Source: Pseudomonas sp. NFR16 (GTDB taxonomy: Bacteria > Pseudomonadota > Gammaproteobacteria > Pseudomonadales > Pseudomonadaceae). From it: DNA of 64,000 nt. The notes under the pieces are model-generated. The model ran no database searches. It saw only the letters and a list, made by a program, of their open reading frames with translations, and had not been told where the DNA came from. The translations under genes were made by a program, and so were the position numbers. Positions 24,894 through 34,591 of this stretch are shown in pieces (positions within the stretch are counted from its first letter, which is position 1; every line of letters starts with the position of its first letter). The stretch lies in the NCBI RefSeq assembly GCF_900108875.1, contig NZ_FNYJ01000001.1, positions 744,001 through 808,000 of the forward strand. Direction: 5' to 3'.

Positions 24894-27800
24894 TCAGATT
24901 TTCTCCACGTTGACCAGGAACGACTTGGATTCCGGGGTCTGTGAATTACCGTCACCCAGGAACGGCACCAGCGTGTTGGCCAGATAGCCGTTGCGCGTCG
25001 TACCGGTAAAGCCCCAGTGAATGGGAATGCCGACCTGATGGACCACCTGGTTGTTGACCTGCAGCGGTCGAATCCGCTTGGTCACCACCGCCACCGCCTC
25101 GATGAACCCGCGCTTGCAGCTGACCCGGACCCGATCGCCCGCGACAATGCCTTTTTCTTTGGCCAACGCCTCACCGATCTCGACGAACTGCTCGGGTTGG
25201 GCAATCGCATTGAGCCGGCAATGTTTGCTCCAGTAATGGAAGTGCTCGGTGAGCCGGTAGCTGGTGCCTGCGTATGGGAAGTCCTTGGCGACGCCCAGCG
25301 AATCCCACACCGAATCGAAGATGCGCCCGGCCGGATTGCTGGTCGCCTTCTTGTTGTTCGGGTGCAGCGGGTTGATCCCGATGGGGGTCTCGAACGGCTC
25401 GTAGTGTTCCGGGAATGGCCCTTCGTTCATCTTGTCGACGGCGAAGAACCGGGCCACGCCTTCGGGGTTCATGATGAACGGGTTCATCCCTGCTTCCGGC
25501 GCCGAGGTCACGGCGAAGTCCGGCACGTCGGTACCGGTCCAGACCTTGCCGTTCCACCAGATGACGCGTTTCTTCGGATCCCACGGCTTGCCCTGCGGGT
25601 CGGCTGAGGCGCGGTTGTAGAGAATGCGCCGGTTGCTCGGCCACGCCCATGCCCAGCCCTGATGCTGGTGCATGGCATACGGGTCGCTGTTGTCGCGACG
25701 GGCCATCTGATTGCCCGCCTCGGTCCAGCTGCCGCAGAAAATCCAGCACCCGGACGCCGTGCTGCCGTCGTCCTTGAGCTGCGCGAAGCCGGCCAGTTGC
25801 GTGCCGCCCTTGACCGCAGCCCCCAACGGATCGGTGTAATCCACGGTAGCGGCGCCGTTGATCTCTTTGGCGATTTCCTCCGGCGACGGCTCTTCGGCGA
25901 CTTTGTAGGGCCAACTGAGTTTGAGCAACGGCTCGGCGTAGGCCCCGCCTTCTTGCTCGTAGCGCTTGCGCAGGCGAATGAACAGCTCGCTCATGATGCG
26001 GATGTCGGTGATCGCCTCGCCGGGTCCTTCGGCCCCTTTGAAGTGCCATTGCAACCAGCGACTGCTGTTGACCAGCGAGCCATCCTCCTCGGCGAAGCAG
26101 GTTGTGGGCAGGCGAATGACTTCGGTCTGGATGTCTTCGGTCACCACGTCGTTATACGGGCCTACCTTTTGCCAGAACTCGGATGTCTCGGTGGCAAGCG
26201 GGTCCATGATCACCAACCACTTCAGCCGGGCCAGCGCTTTCATCACCCGGTTTTTGTCCGGCAGCGCCGCAATCGGGTTGAAGCCCTGACACACGTAGCC
26301 GTTGACATGGCCGTGGCCCATCATGTCGAACATCTTGAGGATGTCGTAGTTGGCGGCATCCAGCTTGGGCAGGTAGTCGTAGCACCATTTGTTTTCGGCG
26401 GTGGCGTTGGCGCCGTACCAGGACTTCATCAGGCTGACGTGAAACTTGCTGTAGTTCTGCCAGTATGACAACTGCCCCGGCCGCAACGGTTTCTGTGTGC
26501 GTTTGGCGATGAATGCGTCGTAGTCCTGCTCGCCATCCTGAGCCAGGGTCAGATAGCCCGGCAGCGAGTTGGACAACAGGCCAAGGTCGGTCAGCCCTTG
26601 AATGTTGGAGTGACCGCGCAGCGCATTGACGCCGCCACCGGCCATGCCGACGTTACCCAGCAGCAGTTGCACCATCGCTGCGCTGCGGATGATCTGCGCG
26701 CCGATGGAGTGCTGGGTCCAGCCCAGTGCGTAGAGGATCGTCATGGTTTTGCCCGGTACCGAGCACGTGGCGATCTCTTCCCAGATCTTCATCATCCTGT
26801 CCTGCGGCATACCGCAGGTGAGGCTGGCGATTTCCGGGGTGTAGCGGCTGTAATGCTGTCTCATCAACTGGTAGACGCAGCGCGGATCCTGCAGCGTCGG
26901 ATCGACCCTGGCGAAGCCGTCCTCGCCCAGCTCGTAACCCCAGCCGGATTTATCGCTGTACACCCGTTTTTCGGCGTCATAGCCGCTGAAAATTCCGTCT
27001 TCGAAGCCATAGCCGGCTTTGACGATGAACGACACGTCGGTGTAATTGCGCACGTATTCGTGCTGGATCTTGTCCTGCGTCAGCAAGTAGTTGATCAGGC
27101 CGCCCATGAAGGCGATGTCGCTGCCGGTGCGGATCGGTGCGTAATAGTCGGCCACGGACGCGGTTCGCGTGAAGCGTGGATCGACCACGATCAGTCGCGC
27201 CTGGTTGTGCGCCTTGGCTTCGGTCACCCATTTGAAACCGCAAGGGTGCGCTTCTGCTGCGTTGCCCCCCATCACCAGGATCAGATTCGCGTTGGCGATA
27301 TCGGTCCAGGTATTGGTCATGGCACCACGGCCGTACGTCGGGGCAAGACTTGCCACCGTCGGGCCGTGTCAGACACGCGCCTGGTTATCGAACCCCAGCA
27401 TGCCGGTTGCACGAACGACCTTGTGGGTCAGATAACCCGCCTCATTGGACGCCGCCGAGGCCGCAAGAAACCCGGTGGTCAGCCAGCGGTTGACGGTTTC
27501 GCCTTTGGCGTTCTTCTCGATGAAGTTGGCATCGCGGTCAGCCTTCATCAGGTCAGCGACACGATCGAGCGCCTCGTCCCAGGAAATCCGGGTCCACTCG
27601 TTGCTGCCCGGTTTGCGGATCTGTGGATACTTGAGGCGGCCGGGGCTGTGAATGAAGTCCAGCAGGCCGGCGCCTTTGGGGCACAAGGTGCCGCGATTGA
27701 CCGGATGGTCGGCGTCACCTTCGATATGAATGATGTTCTGCGCGACATTTTTCGCCGCGTCGCCCTGGCTGTACATGATCAAGCCGCAACCCACCGAGCA

Positions 27801-27959
27801 ATACGGGCAGGTGTTGCGGGTTTCATGGGTATGAGCGAGTTTGAAGTGGCGTATCTGCTCGGCGAACGCAGGCGTCGGGGCCATGCCCAACGCTGCCAGG
27901 CTCGAGCCTCCAAGACCGACAGCGGCGACCTTGAAAAACTGCCGACGGTTGAGATCCAT
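24894..27959 (-). CDS. fdnG: Selenocysteine-containing formate dehydrogenase catalytic subunit
   Basis: A 1021-residue molybdopterin enzyme whose frame is interrupted only by one TGA (27369-27371), which encodes selenocysteine at residue 197, in the family's conserved NQARV-Sec-HGPTVASLAP context. Reading through gives one continuous FdnG; E. coli has Sec196. A twin-arginine signal (NRRQFFKV, residues 4-11) sends the folded protein to the periplasm. The [4Fe-4S] site is CPYCSVGC plus CPKGA. AGGAG precedes the ATG at 27959. A SECIS-like hairpin follows the TGA, and selA, selB and selC are in the same operon. Automated callers would split this gene in two. Confidence 0.95.
27333..27371 (-). promoter_or_regulatory. 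Sec UGA codon and bacterial SECIS element
   Basis: The UGA at 27371-27369 is followed on the mRNA by a hairpin with stem GGCA/UGCC and loop AGUCU (27354-27342), extended by weaker pairs. This location and the G-U-containing loop match bacterial SECIS elements read by SelB. Confidence 0.8.
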
Positions 27960-28115
27960 CGTGCACTCCTGATCAGGTAATTCCCGGTACGTTGCCGGAG
28001 GTTGATTCATCACGGCGTCGGCGCTCTCCCGCCAACTTCAGAAACTCTAGACCAGTTTGCCCGTGCCGCCATGAAATCGTTTGACCTCGCGCAGGGCAAC
28101 GCGTGATGGGACCTG

Positions 28116-29150
28116 TCAGGCCAGATAGCGACGGTAGAAATCCTCCACGGCAAGGTTTTTGTCCTTGGCCTCGAACATGATGTCAAAGCGATCCAGAAAG
28201 CTCAGGGCATAGGTATTCGTCCACGCGTTCCACATCCGCGCGCTGTGTCCGTAAAGATCGCGCTTGCCGACCTTTTCAAGCAGCGCATCCATTTCAAGCT
28301 TCTGGTCGGCACTGAAACCGGCCAGTTGCAGGAACTCCGGCGGCTGGGAGTAATGCATGACCGGCCGCACGCCGCGCCAGCTGTCGATGATCCGCTGAAC
28401 GCGTGGATCGTCTGTGGCGATGTAGCGGTTTTCATTGATCCAGCAGTGATGAATATCGAGCACCACGGGCGCCAGATCGGCGAGTTCCAGGCAGGCGTCC
28501 ACGCCGTAGACCTTTTCCTCGTTCTCGAAGGTGATGCAGTTGCGCGCCGCCTCGGAGAGACGGGGCCAGACAGCGCGAACGCCCTCGCTGCCCAGTCGCC
28601 CGGCGATGTGCACATTGCATTTGAAGTCCTGAAACCGTACGCCGTAGCCCATCATGCGGATCATGTCGGCGTGGTACTCGAACTCCGCGATGCTGTTTTC
28701 CACGACATCCGGGCGATCCGAGCCCAGCACGCAGAACTGTCCGGGATGAAACGAAAGCCGGATGTCCGATTCCCGCGCCAGCGCACCGATGGCGGCGAAG
28801 CGCGTGCGCAGGTTGTCCATGACCGCTGGCTGACGGTAGAACTCGACCACGCGAGGATGACTGTAGAACGGCAACAGATCGCTGCTCAGCCTCAACATTC
28901 GCAGCGTGGCTGGCAACTGGGCGACGTGCGCCAGCAGACGCAGTTGCGCGTCCAGGTTGTGCTCGACGATTTCCAGCAGCTTCTCCCAGGCAACCTCGCG
29001 CGTCACACTTTCCATCCAGCGCAACGTGGTGGTGCGCGGGTTCAGCCCGCCTTCCAGCGCCTTGAGTTCTTTGGCCGACAGTGCCTGCCCCGGCACGTCG
29101 CGCCCGGCGTGACGAAACTGACAAGCAAAACCGATTCGAGGCCCCGACAT
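28116..29150 (-). CDS. uvsE: UV damage endonuclease UvsE/UvdE
   Basis: A 344-residue TIM-barrel nuclease of the UVDE family. Metal-binding blocks are visible in LSFHPGQFCVLGS, the ENSIAEFEYHADMI segment, CNVHIAG, TFENEEK and LDIHHCWIN. The family cuts DNA just 5' of UV photoproducts and other lesions, starting an excision route independent of UvrABC. It is uncommon but present in some pseudomonads. The ATG at 29150 begins with the typical IGFACQ strand. It stands alone between fdnG and an oppositely directed kinase gene. Confidence 0.9.
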   Translation of the reverse strand: MSGPRIGFACQFRHAGRDVPGQALSAKELKALEGGLNPRTTTLRWMESVTREVAWEKLLEIVEHNLDAQLRLLAHVAQLPATLRMLRLSSDLLPFYSHPRVVEFYRQPAVMDNLRTRFAAIGALARESDIRLSFHPGQFCVLGSDRPDVVENSIAEFEYHADMIRMMGYGVRFQDFKCNVHIAGRLGSEGVRAVWPRLSEAARNCITFENEEKVYGVDACLELADLAPVVLDIHHCWINENRYIATDDPRVQRIIDSWRGVRPVMHYSQPPEFLQLAGFSADQKLEMDALLEKVGKRDLYGHSARMWNAWTNTYALSFLDRFDIMFEAKDKNLAVEDFYRRYLA

Positions 29151-29354
29151 GAGCGCTCCCCTTTTCTGACCTTAATCTCAGGCAGACCCTCACCACAGGT
29201 GCTTAGTTGCGGGTTTTTTTGGCCCGTTGGGGACCATGACGGACATCAGGGTGTTCATTTCTGCCAAACCGCGCCCGGTGGCGTGCTGCCGCAAAACGGC
29301 TGCGTATACTGCGGTCGCTATGATGAAAAAGGCTGCAAACCGCAGGGGGGCACG

Positions 29355-30416
29355 ATGCTGGAAGAACGTTACGCTCAGAGCCACACCGACACGCCGTCCG
29401 CCAGCGACTCGACCCTCAAACGCTTGCTTGAGCGGGCATGGTCCGCTGATGTTTCGGCGCCCGTGCGCGCTGATCGGGCGTCTCGACTCGCGATCGATCC
29501 GCACACCGGCCAACGGGCAACGGTCGCCAGCGCGCCGACGATGCCGTCAGTCCCTTGTCAGCGGCTGGCGATGCTGCAGTTGTCGACCCCGAAGATGGAC
29601 GTCGGCGGTTCCCTGATCGACACCTATCCGCGCGCTGTCGAAAGGATCAGCCTCCAGCCCGTTGCCGCGACAGCGGCTACCGCGACGGCACAGGCTGATC
29701 TCGCCCGCTCACTGCACGACAAGATGATGGCCGAGCTGAGCGCCTCGATTGCCCACGAAATCTGTCAGCCGCTGATGGGCATTGTCGCCAACGCCGCCGC
29801 GAGCCTGCGCTGGTTGCAGCGCGACACGCCCAATGTCGAGGAAGCGGTCGCCGGCCTCAAGGACATCCGCGCCGGCTGTGAGCGCGTGGCCAGCATCGTC
29901 AAATCCCTGGGCGCGCTGGCCCGCCAGGCGCCTTTGCACCAGCAGCTGTTCAAGGTCGATGACGCCATCGGTGAGGCGACCGCCATCGCGACGCCAGCCC
30001 TGGCCAGGCATCAGGTCCGGCTGGAGCTGTCACTGATGGCGACGCGCTTTGTCTTCGCCGACCCGGTGCAGCTTCAGCAGCTGTTGCTCAATCTGATCAC
30101 CAACGCGCTGGAGGCCATGGCCGAATCCCGTGGCGATGGCCGACTGCTGCGGATTTCATCCTGTGACGTGGCCAACGGCGTCGAGGTTTGCGTCGATGAC
30201 AACGGCCCCGGCATCCCTGGCGATCAGCACGAACAGATTTTCACAGCGTTTCACACGACCAAGCCGGGCGGCCTGGGGATCGGTCTGGCAGTCTGCCGGT
30301 CGGTGATCGATGCCCACAAAGGCAGCCTGTTCGTGGAAACATCGGAAATGGCCGGCGCCCGGCTGCGGTTTCGACTCCCCGCATGCTGTGATGACCGCCC
30401 GCAACCGGCGCTGTAG
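29355..30416 (+). CDS. Soluble orphan sensor histidine kinase
   Basis: A 353-residue histidine kinase without membrane helices or a recognisable sensor domain. Residues 1-115 are low in predicted structure. The phosphoacceptor H134 lies in SASIAHEICQPL, an H-box of the HE-x-x-QPL type, followed by an ATPase domain with LLLNLITNALEAM (N-box), DDNGPGIP (G1) and GGLGIGLAVCRS (G2). No response regulator gene is adjacent. AGGGGGG precedes the ATG at 29355; the open frame upstream is antisense to uvsE and not used. It may serve a regulator elsewhere or take its input through the N-terminal region. Confidence 0.82.
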   Translation: MLEERYAQSHTDTPSASDSTLKRLLERAWSADVSAPVRADRASRLAIDPHTGQRATVASAPTMPSVPCQRLAMLQLSTPKMDVGGSLIDTYPRAVERISLQPVAATAATATAQADLARSLHDKMMAELSASIAHEICQPLMGIVANAAASLRWLQRDTPNVEEAVAGLKDIRAGCERVASIVKSLGALARQAPLHQQLFKVDDAIGEATAIATPALARHQVRLELSLMATRFVFADPVQLQQLLLNLITNALEAMAESRGDGRLLRISSCDVANGVEVCVDDNGPGIPGDQHEQIFTAFHTTKPGGLGIGLAVCRSVIDAHKGSLFVETSEMAGARLRFRLPACCDDRPQPAL

Positions 30417-30578
30417 CGACCGATGACCTGAACCCTGCATCCGTCGCGCCCTTCATGGCTCAGCCCTGTCACAAACATTCACACGATCATGCGTGCAATC
30501 CCCTAGAATGCCGTCTGTATTCAGGCAATGGCCCGACGCTGCGCGTGCAGCTCAGGGTGAAGGAAAGGCGATTGACGC

Positions 30579-31550
30579 ATGCGGGAATCTGCGCACAAAA
30601 CCGTGGTAATGGTCCTGTTCAACGATATGTTGATGCTGGACGTCACAGGGCCGATGGATGTTTTCTCGATCTCCAATCGCTTGCTCCCCGAGCACCAGCA
30701 CTACCGGCTGCTGACCGTGTCCGAGCATCAGACCCTTGTGCGCAGCTCGTGTGGGCTGAAGGTCCAGGCCGATATGACGCTCAAGGATCTGCCTGCAGGC
30801 ACCGACCTGTTGCTTGTGCCCGGCGGACCTGGCGCCTACGGCGTTGCCCATCCGGGCCTGACGGCGTGGCTGCCGACGGCGGTCAAGGGTGCGCGGCGTT
30901 TTGGTGCGATCTGCACTGGCGCATTTCTGCTGGGCGACGCCGGGTTGCTGGACGGCTACCGCTGCACCACGCACTGGAATTATGTCGAGCGCCTGGCGCA
31001 GCGCAATCCCGGCTCACGAGTCGAGACCGAGCAGATTTATGTCATTGACCGAAACCTGATCACCTCAGGCGGCATCACCGCCGGCATCGACATGGCGCTG
31101 GCGGTGGTCGCGGAAGATCACGGCAAGGACATCGCGCTGGAAGTCGCCAAGGTCTTGCTGGTGGTGATGAAGCGCCAGGGCGGGCAGACGCCTTATGGGC
31201 CGTTGCTGGCCGCTGTGCCTCGCGATGACACCGCCATCGCCAGAGTACAGGCCTACATCGTCGACCACATCGAGGAGCCATTCACGGTTCAACGCATGGC
31301 GGAACTGGCAGCGATGAGTACGCGCAACTTCGCCAGGGCGTTTCAGCGCGAAGTCAACCTGACGCCGATGCAATACGTGCTCAACGCGCGCATCGATCAT
31401 TCGCGAAAACTGCTGGAAGGCAGCGATCTGCCGCTCAAGGTCATCGCCTGTCGCTGCGGGTTCGGCAGTGCCCGGCACATGCGCAAGGCGTTCAGCGAAC
31501 GCATTGGTCTGACACCCAATCAGTACCGGCAACAGTTCGGCGGCGATTGA
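30579..31550 (+). CDS. GlxA-type AraC regulator with DJ-1/PfpI domain
   Basis: A 323-residue regulator with two parts. Residues 5-190 form a class I glutamine amidotransferase-like (DJ-1/PfpI) domain with the elbow cysteine C112 in GAICTGAFLLG. Residues about 215-320 are an AraC-type double helix-turn-helix ending in KAFSERIGLTPNQYRQQF. Pseudomonas relatives control catabolism of quaternary amines, arginine and similar compounds, but there is no catabolic gene next door, so the target is unknown. It follows the orphan kinase on the same strand after 160 bp and precedes msrA. Confidence 0.88.
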   Translation: MRESAHKTVVMVLFNDMLMLDVTGPMDVFSISNRLLPEHQHYRLLTVSEHQTLVRSSCGLKVQADMTLKDLPAGTDLLLVPGGPGAYGVAHPGLTAWLPTAVKGARRFGAICTGAFLLGDAGLLDGYRCTTHWNYVERLAQRNPGSRVETEQIYVIDRNLITSGGITAGIDMALAVVAEDHGKDIALEVAKVLLVVMKRQGGQTPYGPLLAAVPRDDTAIARVQAYIVDHIEEPFTVQRMAELAAMSTRNFARAFQREVNLTPMQYVLNARIDHSRKLLEGSDLPLKVIACRCGFGSARHMRKAFSERIGLTPNQYRQQFGGD

Positions 31551-31654
31551 TCCGGCGTCGCGAGGTCTGGCGCAGGTGCACTTGCACCCGTCGCCGGGGC
31601 GCGAGCACACTGATCGGCATCCACCGTAAAGATCATCGATGAGAAGGATTGAAC

Positions 31655-32161
31655 ATGACCACGCGCACTGAAACCGCCCTGCTCGCCGGCGGCTGCTTCT
31701 GGGGCATGCAGGATTTGCTGCGTCGCTACCCGGGCGTCCTTTCCACCCGCGTCGGCTACTCCGGCGGCGACGTCCCGAACGCCACCTACCGAAATCACGG
31801 CACCCACGCCGAGGCCATCGAAATCGTCTTCGACCCGGCCCTCATCAGCTATCGGAAAATTCTGGAGTTCTTCTTCCAGATCCACGACCCGTCGACCGCC
31901 AATCGGCAGGGTAATGACATCGGCTTGAGTTATCGTTCGGCCATTTTCTACCTCAGCGACGAGCAGAAAGCCGTCGCTGAAGACACCGTGGCCGATGTTG
32001 ATGCCTCGGGGCTGTGGCCAGGCAAAGTGGTCACGGAAATCGCCCCCGCCGGGCCGTTCTGGGAAGCAGAGCCCGAACACCAGGACTACTTGGAGCGCAT
32101 CCCCAACGGCTACACCTGTCACTTCGTTCGTCGCGACTGGGTGCTGCCGTCCCGGAATTGA
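31655..32161 (+). CDS. msrA: Peptide methionine sulfoxide reductase MsrA
   Basis: A 168-residue MsrA, reducing methionine-S-sulfoxide in proteins and free form. The catalytic cysteine is C14 in GGCFWGM, and the family blocks [26 protein letters not shown] and [24 protein letters not shown] follow. No second conserved C-terminal cysteine cluster is seen, so regeneration may be direct. AGAAGGA sits before the ATG at 31655, preferred over an in-frame TTG two codons earlier. It is shorter than the main Pseudomonas MsrA (about 215 residues) and is likely an additional copy. Nearby katB also deals with oxidative damage. Confidence 0.92.
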   Translation: MTTRTETALLAGGCFWGMQDLLRRYPGVLSTRVGYSGGDVPNATYRNHGTHAEAIEIVFDPALISYRKILEFFFQIHDPSTANRQGNDIGLSYRSAIFYLSDEQKAVAEDTVADVDASGLWPGKVVTEIAPAGPFWEAEPEHQDYLERIPNGYTCHFVRRDWVLPSRN

Positions 32162-32298
32162 TTTCGACGTCTGGCGTTGAGGGCTGACTCACGAGTTCAG
32201 TCTTCAAGCCGGGTTGAACCAGCGCCTGTCACTGAAAAAAAGCCGAACTCCCATCGGGCGCTCACCTCAAACGTGAGTAGCCCAACGAGGACAAGGCA

Positions 32299-32538
32299 AT
32301 GAACAACGATCGAACCATCTCCCCCGACGCCAGCAGACCGCAGTCCGATGCTCCACCCGTCGACAGTTCCGGCAAGCCGGTCAATGTCGTTGAGCGGGAC
32401 CTCACTGACCGTGACGATGACACCCGCGGCGTCGATGAAGTCATCACGCCCAGCTCCACGCGCACCAAGGAGCAGGACGTCGAAGAACTCAACAAGAAAA
32501 CCGCGGAGATCGAGCGTAAGGTCGCGGACGGCAACTGA
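32299..32538 (+). CDS. Small polar protein of unknown function
   Basis: A 79-residue, strongly charged and probably disordered protein. The N-terminal half is rich in D, S, P and V; the C-terminal third (TKEQDVEELNKKTAEIERKVADGN) should form a helix. AGGACAAGG precedes the ATG, and codon use looks coding. There are no cysteines or membrane segments. No family was recognised. It lies between msrA and katB and may belong to the stress response, but this rests on position only. Confidence 0.65.
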   Translation: MNNDRTISPDASRPQSDAPPVDSSGKPVNVVERDLTDRDDDTRGVDEVITPSSTRTKEQDVEELNKKTAEIERKVADGN

Positions 32539-32572
32539 TCTGGCGCCGACACAGCAAGCCGGTTGCAGAACC

Positions 32573-32604
32573 ACCGACAAGGCGACTTCTGCCGTTTTGT
32601 CGGT
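32573..32604 (+). terminator. Hairpin after the small polar protein gene
   Basis: ACCGACAA and TTGTCGGT form an 8-bp perfect stem with inner GGC/GCC pairs. No T-tract follows, so it may stabilise or end the transcript of the small gene. Confidence 0.35.
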
Positions 32605-32840
32605 TGCCTTGTAACCGATATTTGGCTTACCGGCCAATGGACTGCGCCTTTATTCCTGCACAGACCCAACGCATATCCGGAAATATTAAATATTCACCGC
32701 TCGCCTGCTGCGCAATTAATTAACGTGCAAACTATAAGTGGAAGTTTCAATGGCGAGGCATTCTGGCAACGTTCCACGCAAAATTTTATTATCAACTTCG
32801 ATAATTCCAATGTGCCACCCTTTACAATCATGCCGTATTA

Positions 32841-32862
32841 ATTTATTCGCGCCCGAATAAAT
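32841..32862. promoter_or_regulatory. 22-bp palindrome in the katB upstream region
   Basis: A perfect 9-bp inverted repeat, ATTTATTCG / CGAATAAAT with a CGCC spacer, lies 136 bp before the katB start within an AT-rich stretch. It may be an operator for a peroxide or stress regulator or a leader hairpin. The sequence from about 32660 to 32997 is otherwise gene-free and clearly poorer in GC than its surroundings. I could not identify a full OxyR site. Confidence 0.45.
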
Positions 32863-32997
32863 GCACTCGTCTGCCAAAGTTTCAGGAAGTCGTCGATCAG
32901 TATTTTCAATCGGCGTCATTGGCAAAACAAAATAGCTGGCTAATATCGCGCCACTCATTATTCCCCGGCTATTAAAAATAATCCGGAGATAATACCA

Positions 32998-34530
32998 ATG
33001 ACTGTTAAGTATTCCCCTTGGCGCCTCTCTTTGGCTGCCGTTCTGGTGGCCGCCAGTATGTCGTCCGTACAGGCAGAGCAACTGACCCGTGACAGCGGTG
33101 CCCCGGTGGGCGATAACCAGAATTCGCAAACCGCCGGTGAAGCCGGCCCGGTCCTTCTGCAAGATGCACATCTGATCGAAAAGCTGCAGCGCTTTGACCG
33201 TGAGCGAATCCCGGAACGCGTCGTGCATGCCCGCGGCACGGGGGCGTTCGGCGTATTCGAACCGGGTGCCGACCTGCATGATCTGACCGTTGCGCAGGTG
33301 TTCAAGCCCGGCACTCAGACGCCGGTCTTCGTGCGATTTTCCACTGTCATGGGTTACCGGGGTTCACCCGAGCAAGCCCGCGATCCGCGCGGTTTTGCCG
33401 TGAAATTTTATACTGCGCAAGGCAACTGGGACATGGTCGGCATCAACTGGCCAATATTCTTTATTCGCGACGCCATCAAGTTCCCCGACTTTGTGCATGC
33501 GAATAAACCGAGTGCCGTCACCGGGGTTCAGGATCAGAACCTGGCGTTTGATTTTTTCGCCCACACACCTGAAGCCACCAACATGCTGACCCACCTCTAT
33601 ACGGTTGAAGGCATGCCTGACTCCTATCGACATATGGACGGCTCCGCGGTGCACGCATTCAAGTTCATCAATGCTGACGGCGTGACGCATTACGTGAAGT
33701 TCACCTGGAAAAGTCGTCAGGGCGTCCACGGGTTGCAACCCAAGCAGATTGCCGGTTCCGTCGGCGAAGACTGGAACTTGATGACCAACGATTTGTACGG
33801 CGCCATCAAGAAAGGCGACTTCCCGAAGTGGGATTTGTACGTGCAAGTGTTGACGCCGGGTGAACTGGGCAAGTTCGACTTCGATGCGCTGGACGACACC
33901 AAAGTCTGGACCGGCGTGGCGCAGCGCAAGGTCGGCACGATGACCCTCAACCGCGTGCCGGACAATTATTTCGAGTCCACCGAGGAGTCCGCGTTCGCCC
34001 CGTCCCGTCTGGTGCCGGGCATCGAAGCGTCGGAAGATCGCATGCTGCAGGGCCGCCTGTTCGCCTACGCCGACACGCAGATGTATCGCCTGGGCGCCAA
34101 TTATCAGCAACTGCCGATCAACGCCCCGAAGACCATCGTCAGCAATAACAGCCAGGACGGCGCGATGAACGCCAGCGGGCGCAAGAGTGAGGTCAATTAC
34201 GAGCCATCCGGTGTCCATGAGCTGAGCCAGGACCCGGCCTTTAAATATGCACAGACGCCTGTCAGCGGCACCACCCAGCAACGCATGACTTCCAGGCCAC
34301 GCAACTTCTTCCAGGCCGGCGAGTACTACCGTGGCCTTTCCGAAGCCGACAAAGGCTATCTGATCGAGGCGCTCAGCGGTGATCTCAATCACGTGCGTAA
34401 CGAGGCGAACAGATACACGATGCTTTCGTACTTCTACAAGGCCGATGCCGATTACGGCACCCGTCTGGTGACCGCCACTCACGCGGACGCCGGGCGCGTC
34501 AAGGCGCTCGCGGAGAAACTCCAGGACTGA
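32998..34530 (+). CDS. katB: Periplasmic catalase KatB
   Basis: A 510-residue clade-3-type heme catalase with a signal peptide (SLAAVLVAASMSSVQA, cleavage about residue 26). The distal heme histidine is in VVHARGTGAFGVFE, the region usually VGNNTP reads VGINWP but keeps the second asparagine, and the proximal heme tyrosine is in RLFAYADTQMYRLG. It destroys hydrogen peroxide in the periplasm. The downstream ankyrin gene is the same pairing as P. aeruginosa katB-ankB, where both are induced by peroxide. The ATG follows CCGGAG. An AT-rich leader of some 340 bp precedes it. Confidence 0.94.
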   Translation: MTVKYSPWRLSLAAVLVAASMSSVQAEQLTRDSGAPVGDNQNSQTAGEAGPVLLQDAHLIEKLQRFDRERIPERVVHARGTGAFGVFEPGADLHDLTVAQVFKPGTQTPVFVRFSTVMGYRGSPEQARDPRGFAVKFYTAQGNWDMVGINWPIFFIRDAIKFPDFVHANKPSAVTGVQDQNLAFDFFAHTPEATNMLTHLYTVEGMPDSYRHMDGSAVHAFKFINADGVTHYVKFTWKSRQGVHGLQPKQIAGSVGEDWNLMTNDLYGAIKKGDFPKWDLYVQVLTPGELGKFDFDALDDTKVWTGVAQRKVGTMTLNRVPDNYFESTEESAFAPSRLVPGIEASEDRMLQGRLFAYADTQMYRLGANYQQLPINAPKTIVSNNSQDGAMNASGRKSEVNYEPSGVHELSQDPAFKYAQTPVSGTTQQRMTSRPRNFFQAGEYYRGLSEADKGYLIEALSGDLNHVRNEANRYTMLSYFYKADADYGTRLVTATHADAGRVKALAEKLQD

Positions 34531-34546
34531 TTCCGGCGCAACCCTG

Positions 34547-34573
34547 CCGCCACGCTGGCCAACAGCGTGGCGG
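34547..34573 (+). other. Intercistronic hairpin between katB and ankB
   Basis: A perfect 10-bp stem (CCGCCACGCT / AGCGTGGCGG) with a 7-nt loop sits between the two genes, with no T-tract. It probably protects the katB mRNA end or reduces ankB expression. Confidence 0.55.
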
Positions 34574-34591
34574 TCTCGAGAAGGACGCAAC

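Noticed and set aside
24894..27959. fdnG broken by a nonsense mutation
   Set aside because: The TGA stands exactly at the conserved Sec position, a SECIS-like hairpin follows, and selA, selB and selC are present.
28245..29354. Long N-terminal extension of the orphan kinase
   Set aside because: This part is antisense to uvsE, which has clear family motifs. The ATG at 29355 has a good ribosome site.
32539..32841. 92-residue plus-strand frame before katB
   Set aside because: No ribosome site, no protein-like pattern, and it ends inside the AT-rich leader. It is unlikely to be translated.
32716..33279. 187-residue minus-strand frame across the katB start
   Set aside because: It is antisense to the katB signal peptide and start, with no ribosome site or family pattern. 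It is a shadow frame.
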